From Chitinophagaceae bacterium (GTDB lineage: Bacteria > Bacteroidota > Bacteroidia > Chitinophagales > Chitinophagaceae), in contig JADJLJ010000001.1 of assembly GCA_016710165.1 (NCBI GenBank), forward strand, positions 1,116,001 to 1,180,000: DNA of 64,000 bases, in the 5' to 3' direction. Positions within the stretch are counted from its first letter, which is position 1; each line of letters starts with the position of its first letter. The notes below the pieces were generated by a model that saw only the letters and a program-made list of their open reading frames with translations, was not told the DNA's origin and did not search any database. The position numbers were made by a program, and so were the translations under genes. Positions 8,901 to 17,352 of this stretch are shown piece by piece.

Positions 8901-10594
8901 ATACTACTATCGGACTGGCTGCAAGCGGCATGGGTAATATTGCGCCGTTCACTGCCATCAACTACCTCAATACTGTTAACCTGGCTACGATCGCGGTTAC
9001 ACCGGATGCATCGGGATGTGCAGGTACGCCTGAATATTTTTATATCAATGTAAAACCAACACCGGATGTGGTTCAGCCGCCTAACCAGGAATTGTGCAGT
9101 GGTGCTCCAACCAACGCCATCATTTTCTCCGGTGCAGTAACCGGCACTACCTATAGCTGGACGAACACGGGTACCATCATCGGTCTGCCAGCCAGCGGCT
9201 CCGGGAATATTCCATCATTCACTGCATCCAGCAATGGTGCATACACGGCGGTTGCCGGCATTACCGTAACACCCAGTGCTGCCGGTTGCAATGGCCCGTC
9301 AAAAATATTTTCTATTACCGTTAACCCGGTCCCATCCATTGCCCAGCCAACCAACCAGTCATTGTGTAATGGAGCAACCACCAATGCAGTTGCCTTTACC
9401 GGTACGCTGAGTAATGTATCCACCTATACCTGGACAAACAGTGATCCTTCTATCGGATTGCCGGCCAGTGGTACCGGGAATATTCCTGCATTCGCAGCAG
9501 TGAATACGGGCAATACAGCAATAACAGCCACTATTACCGTGACCCCATCAACAAGTCTTTGCCCCGGTTCAGCCAGGTCATTTACCATAACCGTGCACCC
9601 AACCCCGGCAGTAGTGGTGAGCAATGATATGAATGTTTGCCTGGGCAGCACGGCACAGTTATCTGCCAGCGGTGCTTCCCAATATACCTGGACACCATCC
9701 ACAGGATTAAGCTGTACAACTTGTTCGAACCCGGTTGCCACACCAACCAGTTCGGTAAAATATATTGTGAGAGGACAAAGTGCATTCGGATGCTTTGCGT
9801 TCGATTCTGTTTCACTCACGGTGATACGTCCGTTCCAGATGCTGGTAACCCCCAACGATACGTTGTGCATCGGCGAATCAACGGGATTGCGGGCCAGTGG
9901 CGCCAACAGTTACTTATGGTCGCCGCCACAGGGACTTAACCGCGTTGATATTGCGGACCCCGTTGCAACACCAGCCACCACCACGCTGTATCGTGTGGTA
10001 GGCTATGACGGGTTCGGCTGCTTCACCGATACCAACTTTGTAAAGATCACGGTTGGGCCAAGGCCAACACTTAACCTCGGCGCAGATATAACCACAACTA
10101 CCGGAACAACGCTTACGTTCAATCCCGTTACACAAAACGGACCGATCGTAAGCTGGACATGGACCCCAACGACCGGGTTAAGTTGCAGCAGCTGCCCTAA
10201 CCCCTCGGTTACAGTAAAAGACAACAGTTACTATATTCTTAATATTAAAAACAACTATGGCTGTATAACCAACGATACCATTTTCATCTTCGTGTTCTGT
10301 AAGAGCGCCCAGGTCTTTATACCGAATGCCTTTACACCGGACGGAGATGGCCTGAATGATATATTGATGGTACGGGGCAAGGGGATCATTGTAAAGACAT
10401 TCCGCATATTCAACCGTTGGGGAGAACTGGTTTTTGAAAAGACCAATTTCAATCCGAACGATCCCAAATATGGATGGGATGGAAAAGTGAGGGGTGTACC
10501 GGCCACACCGGATGTGTTTGTGTATACCGCCGAAGTGATCTGTGACAATGGAGTTATTTACACGTATAAGGGGAATACCACCCTGCTAAAATAG
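5993..10594 (+). CDS. Giant T9SS-secreted surface protein with WG, PKD and repeat domains
   Basis: This 1533-residue protein starts with a signal peptide (MRRPLSILFLLFTSIASAQ). Residues about 35-180 contain WG-type repeats (KNGKWGFINATGKTVLPF, NGVARITRDDQEGLLYPDG). A PKD domain follows (TTTLWDFGDGTTGTGDTVTH). Then come seven copies of a ~90-residue unit beginning PTPNV and containing LCNGATTN, FSWTNNNTSIGLPASG and TATITVTP. Two further Ig-like modules with CxxC pairs follow. The end, VFIPNAFTPDGDGLNDIL through IFNRWGELVFEK to YKGNTTLLK, is a gliding-motility-type C-terminal domain (type B sorting signal). It is therefore probably exported by the type IX system to the cell surface. PorP/SprF is encoded 10 bases downstream. 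Adhesion is a plausible role, but the ligand is unknown. Confidence 0.93.
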   Translation: MRRPLSILFLLFTSIASAQYPAENRIVVKAAGSKFQFVNRQTQLPVSQQLWDETDPFANGFARVLLNNSFTFVNATGKPIAPAEFEDARNFSRNLAAAKKNGKWGFINATGKTVLPFNYEIVFDFDGPVTAVYNDRTWWLANNKGEITRSLDISVCYGFKNGVARITRDDQEGLLYPDGRIVFTQAKPVAVNPVPYHPNTNTSNIVVPCPDNIGFENGDFTNWQCYTGQVDSVGNTNVITLTPSPPTANRHTIYPRALPSAIDPFGLFPTNPPDGSNFAVKLGNTVVGAQAEGIVYTIHVPLNDSNFSIRYNYAVVFQDPGHTIWTQPRFNAKLLDSATNTYIDCASFEYISTSNLPGFAVSPVNPGVIYKPWASVFYSLRGYGGKTLYMEFTTADCVRRGHWGYAYVDVESICGSPVEVHYDCTAPNATTLTAPPGFQFYNWWDQTYSTLLGTGQQLVMNPGPAVNSIIWLEMIPFNNFGCKDTILVKITGDFDAQFDISAPTGCAPQTFTFYNRNIPSTTTLWDFGDGTTGTGDTVTHTYTIPGTYNVTLNVTVPGGCSGSAIHQVSIYPTPNVVQPPNQTLCNGASTTAVNFSGSLANTVFNWTNDNTSIGLPASGTGNIAAFTAINTGNTTVTATITVTPVHLTCSGTAQTFTITVHPTPNVIRPANQTVCNGILTNAINFSGAIAATTFSWTNNNTSIGLAAGGNGNIAAFTATNTGNAPVTATITVTPSASGCPGTPETFTITVNPTPNVAQPASQTLCNGATTNPVNFTGSVTGSSFSWTNNNTSIGLPASGNGNIAAFTATNTGNTAVTATITVTPSASGCPGLPLTFTITVNPTPNVAQPASQTICNGATTNPVNFTGAVTGTQFSWTNNNSSIGLPAVGTGNIPAFVATNATNTAVTATITVTPSAVGCAGTPETFTITVNPTPDVNRPPDQSLCNASTTNAVNFSGSVAGTIFNWTNNNTTIGLAASGMGNIAPFTAINYLNTVNLATIAVTPDASGCAGTPEYFYINVKPTPDVVQPPNQELCSGAPTNAIIFSGAVTGTTYSWTNTGTIIGLPASGSGNIPSFTASSNGAYTAVAGITVTPSAAGCNGPSKIFSITVNPVPSIAQPTNQSLCNGATTNAVAFTGTLSNVSTYTWTNSDPSIGLPASGTGNIPAFAAVNTGNTAITATITVTPSTSLCPGSARSFTITVHPTPAVVVSNDMNVCLGSTAQLSASGASQYTWTPSTGLSCTTCSNPVATPTSSVKYIVRGQSAFGCFAFDSVSLTVIRPFQMLVTPNDTLCIGESTGLRASGANSYLWSPPQGLNRVDIADPVATPATTTLYRVVGYDGFGCFTDTNFVKITVGPRPTLNLGADITTTTGTTLTFNPVTQNGPIVSWTWTPTTGLSCSSCPNPSVTVKDNSYYILNIKNNYGCITNDTIFIFVFCKSAQVFIPNAFTPDGDGLNDILMVRGKGIIVKTFRIFNRWGELVFEKTNFNPNDPKYGWDGKVRGVPATPDVFVYTAEVICDNGVIYTYKGNTTLLK
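7703..9600 (+). repeat. Seven ~270-bp tandem repeats coding adhesin domains
   Basis: Units begin near 7703, 7972, 8242, 8515, 8785, 9052 and 9322, each starting at a (Y/H/N/K)P(T/V)P(N/D/S) codon block. Units 3 and 4 are nearly identical at DNA level. Such arrays are prone to copy-number change and to collapse in assembly. Confidence 0.93.
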
Positions 10595-10603
10595 TTTACC
10601 AAT

Positions 10604-11635
10604 ATGAAAAACCTTTTACGCCGCCAACTGATCATACCCCTGCTGCTGCTTGCCGGTTTTGCAAACAGCCAGGATATAAACTTTTCGCAGTTCTATGAAT
10701 TACCCCTGCTCAGGAACCCGGGACTTGCCGGGATATTCAACGGCGATGTGCGGGTGACCTCTGCATTCCGCAGTCAATGGCAAAGTGTTACCGTACCCTA
10801 CCGCACGCTTGGCCTTGGTATGGAATACAAGAAACCCGTTGGAAGAAGTTCCAATGATTTTGTAACGATTGGCATGCAACTTACACACGATATTGCCGGC
10901 GATTCAAAATTAAGCCGCACCCAGGTATTCCCTGTCCTTAATTACCACAAATCGTTGTCCGGTGAAAAAGATACTTATTTATCCGCAGGCATCATGGGCG
11001 GTCCGGTCATCCAGCGATTCGATCCTTCCAGGCTGAGCTTTGATGACCAGTTTGTGAACGGTTCTTACAGTCCTGCCAATCCTACAAAACAGGTTTTCAC
11101 CAACACCAGTTTCACGTACTGGGATGCTGCAGTGGGTTTAAACTTCAGCAGTATTGCCGGTGCGAACACCCGGTATTATGTTGGCCTGGGATTGTTTCAT
11201 TTTACAAAACCAAAAGTGGCATTTCAAAAGCAATACGACATTATACTGAATCCGAAATGGGTGGTCAATGCCGGGCTTTCTGCACCGGTAAGTGATGCCA
11301 ACAAACTGATCGTTTATGCCGATTACTTCATGCAGGGGGGTGCCCGGCAGATACAGGGAGGCCTGCTATTGAGTCATGACCTGGTGGCAAACGACGAAAA
11401 CCTTAAGACAACCATATCGGGTGGCGTGTTCTACCGCTGGAACGATGCATTGGTACCGGTGGTGAAATTAGATTACAACCATTTTGGTATCGGCATCACC
11501 TACGATGTGAATGTGAGCAAATTAAAGACCGCATCCCAGTACCGGGGTGCTTATGAAATAACACTTACGTATAAGGCTTTCCGGAACAACATGAACAGTT
11601 CTGCTGAAAAAGTAAGGTGCCCGGCATTCTATTAA
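10604..11635 (+). CDS. PorP/SprF-family type IX secretion membrane protein
   Basis: The 343-residue protein has a signal peptide ending GFANSQ and the family opening DINFSQFYELPLLRNPGLAG. It then shows alternating beta-strand patterns such as SFTYWDAAVGLNFSS and YYVGLGLFHFTKPK, typical of the PorP/SprF outer-membrane family. These proteins are usually encoded next to a T9SS type B substrate and anchor it at the surface. Here it follows the giant adhesin by 10 bases on the same strand, so substrate and anchor are probably one operon. Confidence 0.95.
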   Translation: MKNLLRRQLIIPLLLLAGFANSQDINFSQFYELPLLRNPGLAGIFNGDVRVTSAFRSQWQSVTVPYRTLGLGMEYKKPVGRSSNDFVTIGMQLTHDIAGDSKLSRTQVFPVLNYHKSLSGEKDTYLSAGIMGGPVIQRFDPSRLSFDDQFVNGSYSPANPTKQVFTNTSFTYWDAAVGLNFSSIAGANTRYYVGLGLFHFTKPKVAFQKQYDIILNPKWVVNAGLSAPVSDANKLIVYADYFMQGGARQIQGGLLLSHDLVANDENLKTTISGGVFYRWNDALVPVVKLDYNHFGIGITYDVNVSKLKTASQYRGAYEITLTYKAFRNNMNSSAEKVRCPAFY

Positions 11636-11648
11636 AAGGAAATGATCA

Positions 11649-12275
11649 CTAGAGGTTGTAGGTAGTGGCAAGTTCTTTCAGCTCCAGCAAATTGGTAACT
11701 CCCAGTTTTTCAAACAGGCGGGCCTTGTGTGTACCCACGGTGGAGGTTTGTATGTTCAGTGCGTGTGAGATCTCTGTTACGGTCTTGCCTTCCAGCAATA
11801 AAGAAACAATTTCAAATTCGCGGGGCGACAGGTCATTGAACGGGTTGCCTGTTTTACCGGAAAAAGAATCTTCCGCCAGTTTTTCAGCCAGTGCATCGCT
11901 GATGTATTTCCTGTTCCCCAGGATGGTACTGATGGCCTTTGTGATCTCCTCCATCGGCGCCTCCTTTGAAATAAAACCATATGCGCCGGCTTTCATGAAC
12001 CGCCTGGCATAAATATTCTCGGCACTCATGGAGAACATCAGCACTTTTGCATCCGGGTATTTGATGTGAATATATTCCATCAGGCCCAGCGTATCTGTCC
12101 GGGGCATCTGTATGTCGAGCATTACCAGGTCATAACTCCCCTCCTTCATCTTCTGCATGGCAGTTTCCCCGTCCACCGCCTCATGAATCTCTGCCGGGCT
12201 GTACATTTCCTGCAGGAGGGTTTTGATACCGGAACGCACTATAACATGATCATCAACAAGAAGGAATTTTTTCAT
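11649..12275 (-). CDS. NarL/FixJ-type response regulator
   Basis: The receiver domain (residues 1-120) has the acidic pair D8/D9, phospho-acceptor D54 in VMLDIQMP and K104 in FISKEAP. A LuxR-type helix-turn-helix follows (LSPREFEIVSLLLEGKTVTE, then STVGTHKARLFEKL). Length is 208 residues. No histidine kinase is encoded nearby, so the partner is elsewhere. It converges with the PorP/SprF gene, 13 bases apart. The 260 bases upstream hold no recognisable gene. Confidence 0.95.
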   Translation of the reverse strand: MKKFLLVDDHVIVRSGIKTLLQEMYSPAEIHEAVDGETAMQKMKEGSYDLVMLDIQMPRTDTLGLMEYIHIKYPDAKVLMFSMSAENIYARRFMKAGAYGFISKEAPMEEITKAISTILGNRKYISDALAEKLAEDSFSGKTGNPFNDLSPREFEIVSLLLEGKTVTEISHALNIQTSTVGTHKARLFEKLGVTNLLELKELATTYNL

Positions 12276-12535
12276 TCTCCGTGCAGGGTTTAGAGTGCAA
12301 ATGTGTCCTTTGGGTAAATAAGTCCTATGAAGATAGAAACTTTTCTACATAATAGTGATTGGCCGCTTCATAATATTATCCGGGTATCCCGGCAGTATAC
12401 CCTATTCGTAAATATACTTTGTGTATCTACGTTGACCGGCCTGGTAATAACCCGTTCGGGTCCCGTCTCATCATCGCTTTAAAATAAAAAGAAGTGAGCC
12501 TGCAAAAAAATGAATGATGGAGACCGGGTGAAAAA

Positions 12536-13399
12536 CTAATTGCTTTTTAACGTGAGCAGGTGGTCGCGGATGATGTCAAAACGTTCCCAGGGAATGAAAT
12601 GGCCGGCACCGGGAATGAGGATGATCTTTACACCGGGATTGTGTTCCAGTTTCTTTTTTCCGTAATCAACATTCTTTACGGTCACAAACTTATCCTTATC
12701 CCCATGAATGAATGTAACAGGCATGCGCAAGAGGCCGTACCCTTCATCAAGTTTATAAAGCTCTTTTTTGAAATAGACGATCTCATCGTTGGATGGCCGG
12801 AAAGCGCCCGGCATCAGGAATTTTAACGGCGAATAGGCGAACGCATAGCGCCAGTATTCCTTCGGTTCGTCGTAGGGGGAAACAGAACCCGACAATATGG
12901 TCAGCGAAGAAAAATACTGCGGCTTATCCTGCGCCATCCGGATAATGACCGGTCCGCCAATGCTGTGGCCGATAAGATGAACGGGTTCATTATTATTTTC
13001 TTTCTCCATGATCTTATTGATGAGCAATGCCTGGCTGGATAAATGATAGGCTGTACCAAAATCGCTGTAACCAAAGCCGGGGCGGTCAACAGATATGAGG
13101 CGGAAATGTTTCAGCAAAGCCGTGTCCATCATATAGATCCTGAATGCATCCCAGCTGCCCGGTGATCCATGAACAAAGAACAGGGTGGGCCGGTCATCGC
13201 TGCCGCATTTTACATAATGCAGCGGCACCCCGTCTTCCTTAACAGTAATGAACTGAGCGGGCAGGCCCCTTTGTTCAAACCCGGCCTTCGCCGCACTGTC
13301 ACTCATGCGGAATTTCATACAGGATTGTGCAAAGATGACCCATGCGGTGAAAAAGACCAGCAGTCCCCATTTGAAATTCCTTTTAGTTTTCCAGGCCAT
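12536..13399 (-). CDS. Alpha/beta hydrolase, membrane-anchored or lipoprotein
   Basis: The protein (287 residues) has an N-terminal hydrophobic segment ending VIFAQSC, which could be a signal anchor or weak lipobox. The alpha/beta-hydrolase fold follows: the oxyanion segment FFVHGSPGSWDAF, nucleophile elbow GHSIGG, the acid near HGDKDKFV and the catalytic histidine in PGAGHFIPWE. The substrate cannot be deduced. A 9-base inverted array separates it from the upstream ATP-grasp gene on the same strand. Confidence 0.9.
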   Translation of the reverse strand: MAWKTKRNFKWGLLVFFTAWVIFAQSCMKFRMSDSAAKAGFEQRGLPAQFITVKEDGVPLHYVKCGSDDRPTLFFVHGSPGSWDAFRIYMMDTALLKHFRLISVDRPGFGYSDFGTAYHLSSQALLINKIMEKENNNEPVHLIGHSIGGPVIIRMAQDKPQYFSSLTILSGSVSPYDEPKEYWRYAFAYSPLKFLMPGAFRPSNDEIVYFKKELYKLDEGYGLLRMPVTFIHGDKDKFVTVKNVDYGKKKLEHNPGVKIILIPGAGHFIPWERFDIIRDHLLTLKSN

Positions 13400-13426
13400 A
13401 GTGTGAATAATGTTTAAGGGGGTTGG

Positions 13427-13601
13427 ATTGTTTCATTCGTTTGGATCGTTTCAGACGTTTGAATCGTTTCAATCGTTTCATTCGTTTCAATCGTTCGAAA
13501 ACGTTTAAGACGTTTCAGGGTTGCCTTTAACCCTGCAACGATTTTAAACGATTTTAAACGACTTTAAACGATTCGAACGATTCAAACGATTGCAACGATC
13601 T
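13427..13601. repeat. Inverted array of a ~9-base unit around a central hairpin
   Basis: The left half repeats a unit like TCGTTTCAA about ten times. The right half repeats its complement (for example AAACGATTT) about seven times. Between them CAGGGTT and AACCCTG form a small perfect hairpin. The whole 175-base block could fold as a long imperfect hairpin. It begins immediately after the stop of the ATP-grasp gene. Confidence 0.9.
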
Positions 13602-13602
13602 C

Positions 13603-14646
13603 CTAATAATTTTTAAGGTTCTTCATTACCGCCTTATTATCCCGGAACATCTGCAGCCCTTCCTGTACGGTAAGGTAACGATGCCCCCGCTTATGGTTGA
13701 GGATGCTGACACGGTAAAGTAATTTAAAATGCCGTGCGATCTCCTTCCACGCAAAAAACACAGAATGCTTCGGATCATAGATGTGCGTGGGTTCGCTGCC
13801 GGCGCCATTGAGTTCTATGATGCAGAAATCCTTTCCTTCCCGGAACGATTCAAAATTGTTGTACATGATGTCCAGCCTGCCAAAATAAAATTCTGGAACC
13901 TGTTTGCAGACCTGGTCAATGGTTTGGGTGAATGCTGCATCGGCCCAATGCGATACGTCGATGAATTTTGCACCCCGTGCATGGTTGCCATACGGGACCA
14001 TGTTCCTGGCCTCGCCCTTTTGCAGCACCGTATCAAGTTCATCCCCATAGATCTTTTGCAGGGCAGCCAGCTGAAAATGATGGCGGGGGTCCTTCATCAG
14101 CAACTGGGTGATCGTTGAAGCGCCGTCTCCTTTCAGTACCAGGAATTCCTTTGCAACAATGCCCGTTATAAAACCATTCGCTTCACCGGGCATGCGGCAA
14201 TAAAAGACGCCCGCCTCTTCCGGGAAAGAAATGAATTCCTGGATGAGGAAATCCATATTGATACGGGCTGAATATGCCGCCACTTCTTCATCGGTATGCA
14301 CTTTCTGCACGCCCTTACCCTTACAGCCGATATCGGGCTTGGCAATGCAGGGATAGGTGATGCCGGAAGCGGCAAGCGTTCTTAACACTTCGGCTGCCGG
14401 CGTGCCTTTTGCAAAAGAAATTGTTTTGGGTATGTATTGCTGCGGGATGATCGCATAGATCTCTTTTTTAGGTTCCATCAGGAAGCCGGCATTCTTGATC
14501 CGTGGGTTGGAAGCATTGAAAAAGAAAAAGGACCTTGCCCTGGCTGCATACCAGAACCAGACAAAATACATCGGGATATAAACCACGTCAAAGGGCCAGT
14601 ATTCCCAGTGCGTTAGTTTGTGCAGGTATAGGCTGATCTTTTTCAC
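13603..14646 (-). CDS. ATP-grasp domain protein
   Basis: The 347-residue protein carries ATP-grasp features: ITYPCIAKPDIGCKGKGVQK (nucleotide-binding lysine and glycine-rich loop), MDFLIQEFISFPEEAGVFY, and the metal-binding end GRLDIMYNN with IIELNGAGSEP. ATP-grasp enzymes join a carboxylate to an amine or thiol through an acyl phosphate; relatives are often labelled D-alanine-D-alanine ligase-like. The acceptor here is unknown. Its start overlaps the NRDE gene stop by four bases (ATGA), so it is the last gene of a coupled operon. Confidence 0.88.
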   Translation of the reverse strand: MKKISLYLHKLTHWEYWPFDVVYIPMYFVWFWYAARARSFFFFNASNPRIKNAGFLMEPKKEIYAIIPQQYIPKTISFAKGTPAAEVLRTLAASGITYPCIAKPDIGCKGKGVQKVHTDEEVAAYSARINMDFLIQEFISFPEEAGVFYCRMPGEANGFITGIVAKEFLVLKGDGASTITQLLMKDPRHHFQLAALQKIYGDELDTVLQKGEARNMVPYGNHARGAKFIDVSHWADAAFTQTIDQVCKQVPEFYFGRLDIMYNNFESFREGKDFCIIELNGAGSEPTHIYDPKHSVFFAWKEIARHFKLLYRVSILNHKRGHRYLTVQEGLQMFRDNKAVMKNLKNY

Positions 14647-15371
14647 GATAGGTTTACCAGGGCATGACGGATCTGCATGGATTCCTCAAATCGTTTATCA
14701 TGCAGCAGGTCGGTGTGCATAAAATCGATCTTGTCCTGTTGCCATACAGCCTGGGTGATGCTGAAGGTTTTCAATCCTGTTTTGCGGCTGATGACAAAAC
14801 CATTCTCTTCATCATTGTTGTTATTGGCATGAAAGCCGTGTACATCCCCGGGCAAAGGGGATGCGGTGTTTTCAAGAAAGCGTTCAAACAACTGTTTACG
14901 GTATGCCACCACTTCCCGGTTGTATAAAGTAGCAGAGGACCAGATATGGTTGCCGGAAACATCCAGTTCCTTTTCATGCCGGCGGTCGCCGTCCCAGCGC
15001 AACTCAAACAGGCGGCCGGGCAGGTAATGTACCACCGTGAAGGGTTCTATATCCTGCAGGTCAATTTCCGTAAAGGAATGAAGCGGATCCCCGGCGGCAA
15101 TGATATCGAGTAATATAAGTCCACGGCTTTTGCGGTAAGGGGGTTTGGGTGTATGCTTTTCAAAAGCGCCGTTCAGCAACACAGATACCACGCCGCTTTC
15201 GGAAGCGGCAAACCAGGTACCGCCTGCCCGGGCATCTTTTGGAAAGATCAGCCTGCGCCCATTGATGATCTCCGTCCTGGGTGCAGCGGCTGTTTCCCGG
15301 TGGATATGCTCATCCCGGTTTGAAGTGATTATTTTTTTATTGCCCGCCGAAACAAAACTTACTGTGCACAT
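14643..15371 (-). CDS. NRDE-family (TANGO2-like) protein
   Basis: The N-terminus MCTVSFVSAGNKKIITSNRDE contains the NRDE signature and begins Met-Cys, as in members thought to expose an N-terminal cysteine. Length is 242 residues. Family members resemble Ntn-type hydrolases, but no reaction is established. The gene overlaps the upstream DinB gene by 13 bases and the downstream ATP-grasp gene by four, so all three are very likely translated from one message. Confidence 0.9.
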   Translation of the reverse strand: MCTVSFVSAGNKKIITSNRDEHIHRETAAAPRTEIINGRRLIFPKDARAGGTWFAASESGVVSVLLNGAFEKHTPKPPYRKSRGLILLDIIAAGDPLHSFTEIDLQDIEPFTVVHYLPGRLFELRWDGDRRHEKELDVSGNHIWSSATLYNREVVAYRKQLFERFLENTASPLPGDVHGFHANNNNDEENGFVISRKTGLKTFSITQAVWQQDKIDFMHTDLLHDKRFEESMQIRHALVNLS

Positions 15372-15856
15372 TGCCGGCGGTATTGTATGGTGGAAGGGGC
15401 AACCCCGAATTGATCCGGTACCAAAACGCTGCCGGTTGCTATCAGCGCCACCCGGATGAGTGCCTGGTGGTGAATGCAGTGCTCAAGATTGTACAACACT
15501 TCCCGGTTATAATTGGATGCGATGACCGTATTATCCCCGGCTGCCTCGCAAACCACCTGCAGCGGCTTATCGGCCTGCTCCAGTTTATCCTGTATCTCCC
15601 GGATGGCAGCAATGGCTTCGTTCCTGTCATTCTCATACAACCTGTTGCGTTTGCGGTCGTCGTAATTGACCACGCCACCGGCATAGCCGGCAAGCAGGCA
15701 CTGGTAAAGCTCGATCACATGGCGTGTATGCTGCCCGATGGTTGCATTGCTCAGGGATGCACAGGGCGCTGAATATTGCTCCTGGCCGGGCAACTGGTCC
15801 AGCACGGCAACGATCTCGTTCAAGGCTTCCTTGGCTTTGTTGAAAATACTTTTCAA
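15359..15856 (-). CDS. DinB-superfamily protein
   Basis: The 165-residue all-helical protein shows the spaced histidines of DinB/YfiT metal sites: IGQHTRHVIEL near residue 48 and LEHCIHHQALIRV near residue 130. Members include metal-dependent thiol transferases; the substrate is unknown. The start overlaps the DoxX-like gene stop by four bases. Confidence 0.85.
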   Translation of the reverse strand: MKSIFNKAKEALNEIVAVLDQLPGQEQYSAPCASLSNATIGQHTRHVIELYQCLLAGYAGGVVNYDDRKRNRLYENDRNEAIAAIREIQDKLEQADKPLQVVCEAAGDNTVIASNYNREVLYNLEHCIHHQALIRVALIATGSVLVPDQFGVAPSTIQYRRQCAQ

Positions 15857-16239
15857 AATCTACGTTTTAAAAGTTGAGGTATATTTTTCCGGTAAATGAT
15901 AACCAATCCTGCACAACACACAAAACAGATCAGGGCATAACTGAACAGCACCGCATCACCACCAAAATAAATGCCCAGTTTGGTAAGGTGAAAGAAAATG
16001 GCTCCCGACATCAGTCCCAGTCCCATGATGGCCCCGATCAAGGTGGTACGGGGTATCAATATAAGAATGGAAGCGATCAGTTCCCCCACCCCGGTGCCGA
16101 TCCGTCCCCAGGGTTCCATCCCCAATGCCGTGAACAACTGAACCGACTCCGGCTGCGCCGTGAACTTAAAGTACAGGGTCTGCAGCATGATCACCGCGGC
16201 AATGATCCGGAACAACCAGGTAAATATATTTCTTGTCAT
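15853..16239 (-). CDS. DoxX-like four-helix membrane protein
   Basis: The 128-residue protein has four hydrophobic segments and the DoxX-like pattern LQTLYFKFTAQPESVQLF followed by GTGVGELIASILILIPR. It is the first gene of the DoxX-DinB-NRDE-ATP-grasp operon. The role of small DoxX proteins is not settled. Confidence 0.85.
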   Translation of the reverse strand: MTRNIFTWLFRIIAAVIMLQTLYFKFTAQPESVQLFTALGMEPWGRIGTGVGELIASILILIPRTTLIGAIMGLGLMSGAIFFHLTKLGIYFGGDAVLFSYALICFVCCAGLVIIYRKNIPQLLKRRF

Positions 16240-16345
16240 AATGCTGCAATATTAATACGTACATTCCAGGTACCTTGTCAGCCGCATGACAACAAAGAAA
16301 AGGAACCTGTTAAAATTATTGAAACTTTTCGGGGTTGAAAAATTT

Positions 16346-16496
16346 GGTAGTGTGCTATTTTGAATGATTGTCATCCTGAGCCTGCCTGCCGGTAGGCAGG
16401 GAACGAAGGATCTCCTGACCAGGACCGTTTGCTTAACCTGAGATGCTTCGTTCCTCAGCATGACAGGTCACAAAATATTCAAAACAGGACACTACC
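16346..16496 (+). mobile_element. MITE-like element, copy 1 (151 bp)
   Basis: The element begins GGTAGTGTGCTATTTTGAAT and ends with the near-complement ATTCAAAACAGGACACTACC. It is bordered by a perfect 8-base direct repeat AAAAATTT at 16338-16345 and 16497-16504. It has no coding capacity. Inside are the palindromic CCTGCCTGCCGGTAGGCAGG and two blocks reading GTCATCCTGAG and CTCAGCATGACA. The rest of the 16240-16674 gap holds nothing else I can support. Confidence 0.93.
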
Positions 16497-16674
16497 AAAA
16501 ATTTACGGGAAAACTCCTTTCCCGGATCTGCATAAATAGCGGGGCTCCAACCTCAAAAAATAATGATTTCATAACAGGCATCCCTGTTAAAAGTTCGATA
16601 ACCCTGTCTTCTGTCAGGTAACCGACAAAAGACCTGCCCGGCCCTTGCGTTCTTTGCATCATAAAAAAAATACC

Positions 16675-17139
16675 ATGAGATCCCTGTTCTTCATCACTGC
16701 ACTAAGTATCTTAAGTTTTTCAGCCCGGGCCCAGGATGCGGCCACCCTGCGTAAAAAACATTTTAACCTGGAAGCGGCTGTGGCCATCAGCGGGTACGAT
16801 CCCGTTGCTTACTTCACCCAGAAAAAAGCCGTTAAGGGAAATAAGGAATTGGCCTTGTACCACCAGGGCGTGACCTATTATTTCTCCTCCCCGGCCAATA
16901 AAGAAGCATTCAAAGCCAGCCCATCCAGGTACGAACCGGAATACGGCGGCTGGTGTGCCTATGCCATGGGCGAGAAGGGAGAAAAGGTTTCCATTGACCC
17001 CGAAACTTTCAAGATCGTGAACGGGAAGCTCTATCTTTTTTACAACCGTTTTTTCAACAACACGTTAAAGGACTGGAACAAGAATGAAGCGTCGCTGAAG
17101 GCAAAGGGGGATGCTAACTGGATGAAGTTGTTCAGGTAG
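16675..17139 (+). CDS. Exported YHS-domain protein
   Basis: The protein starts with a signal peptide MRSLFFITALSILSFSARAQ. It contains a YHS-like core: ISGYDPVAYFTQKKAVKGN, then VTYYFSSPANKEAFKASPSR, then PEYGGWCAYAMGEKGEKV. YHS domains occur in metal-handling proteins, but the ligand is unknown. The ATG at 16675 is chosen because it directly begins the signal peptide; an in-frame start at 16645 would add a charged, non-signal extension. A 7-base inverted array follows the stop. Confidence 0.9.
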   Translation: MRSLFFITALSILSFSARAQDAATLRKKHFNLEAAVAISGYDPVAYFTQKKAVKGNKELALYHQGVTYYFSSPANKEAFKASPSRYEPEYGGWCAYAMGEKGEKVSIDPETFKIVNGKLYLFYNRFFNNTLKDWNKNEASLKAKGDANWMKLFR

Positions 17140-17148
17140 GATGTTACA

Positions 17149-17244
17149 GGTTTGTGGTTATTTGTAGTTTGTGGTTTGTGGTTATAAGAGTTCACAAACC
17201 ACAAACTACAAACTACAAACCTCAAACTTCAAACCTCAAACCCC
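17149..17244. repeat. Inverted array of a 7-base unit (CAAACCA-like)
   Basis: The right half runs ACAAACC, ACAAACT, ACAAACT, ACAAACC, TCAAACT, TCAAACC, TCAAACC. The left half holds the complements (GGTTTGT and variants). The centre ATAAGAG separates the two arms, so it can fold as a long hairpin. It starts 10 bases after the YHS gene stop. Confidence 0.9.
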
Positions 17245-17352
17245 CTCCGGCCTCACATTTTCCCCTCCGTTCTTGAAAAATCAGCCGTTTTACTTTATCT
17301 TCCCTTCCCTTTCAATATCCCCGACTGCATTTCAAAAAATTAAACTCATGTT

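Noticed and set aside
12440..12480. GTTCGGGTCCCGTC, resembling a tRNA T-arm
   Set aside because: The expected A in the T-loop is missing and no acceptor, D or anticodon arm can be built upstream.
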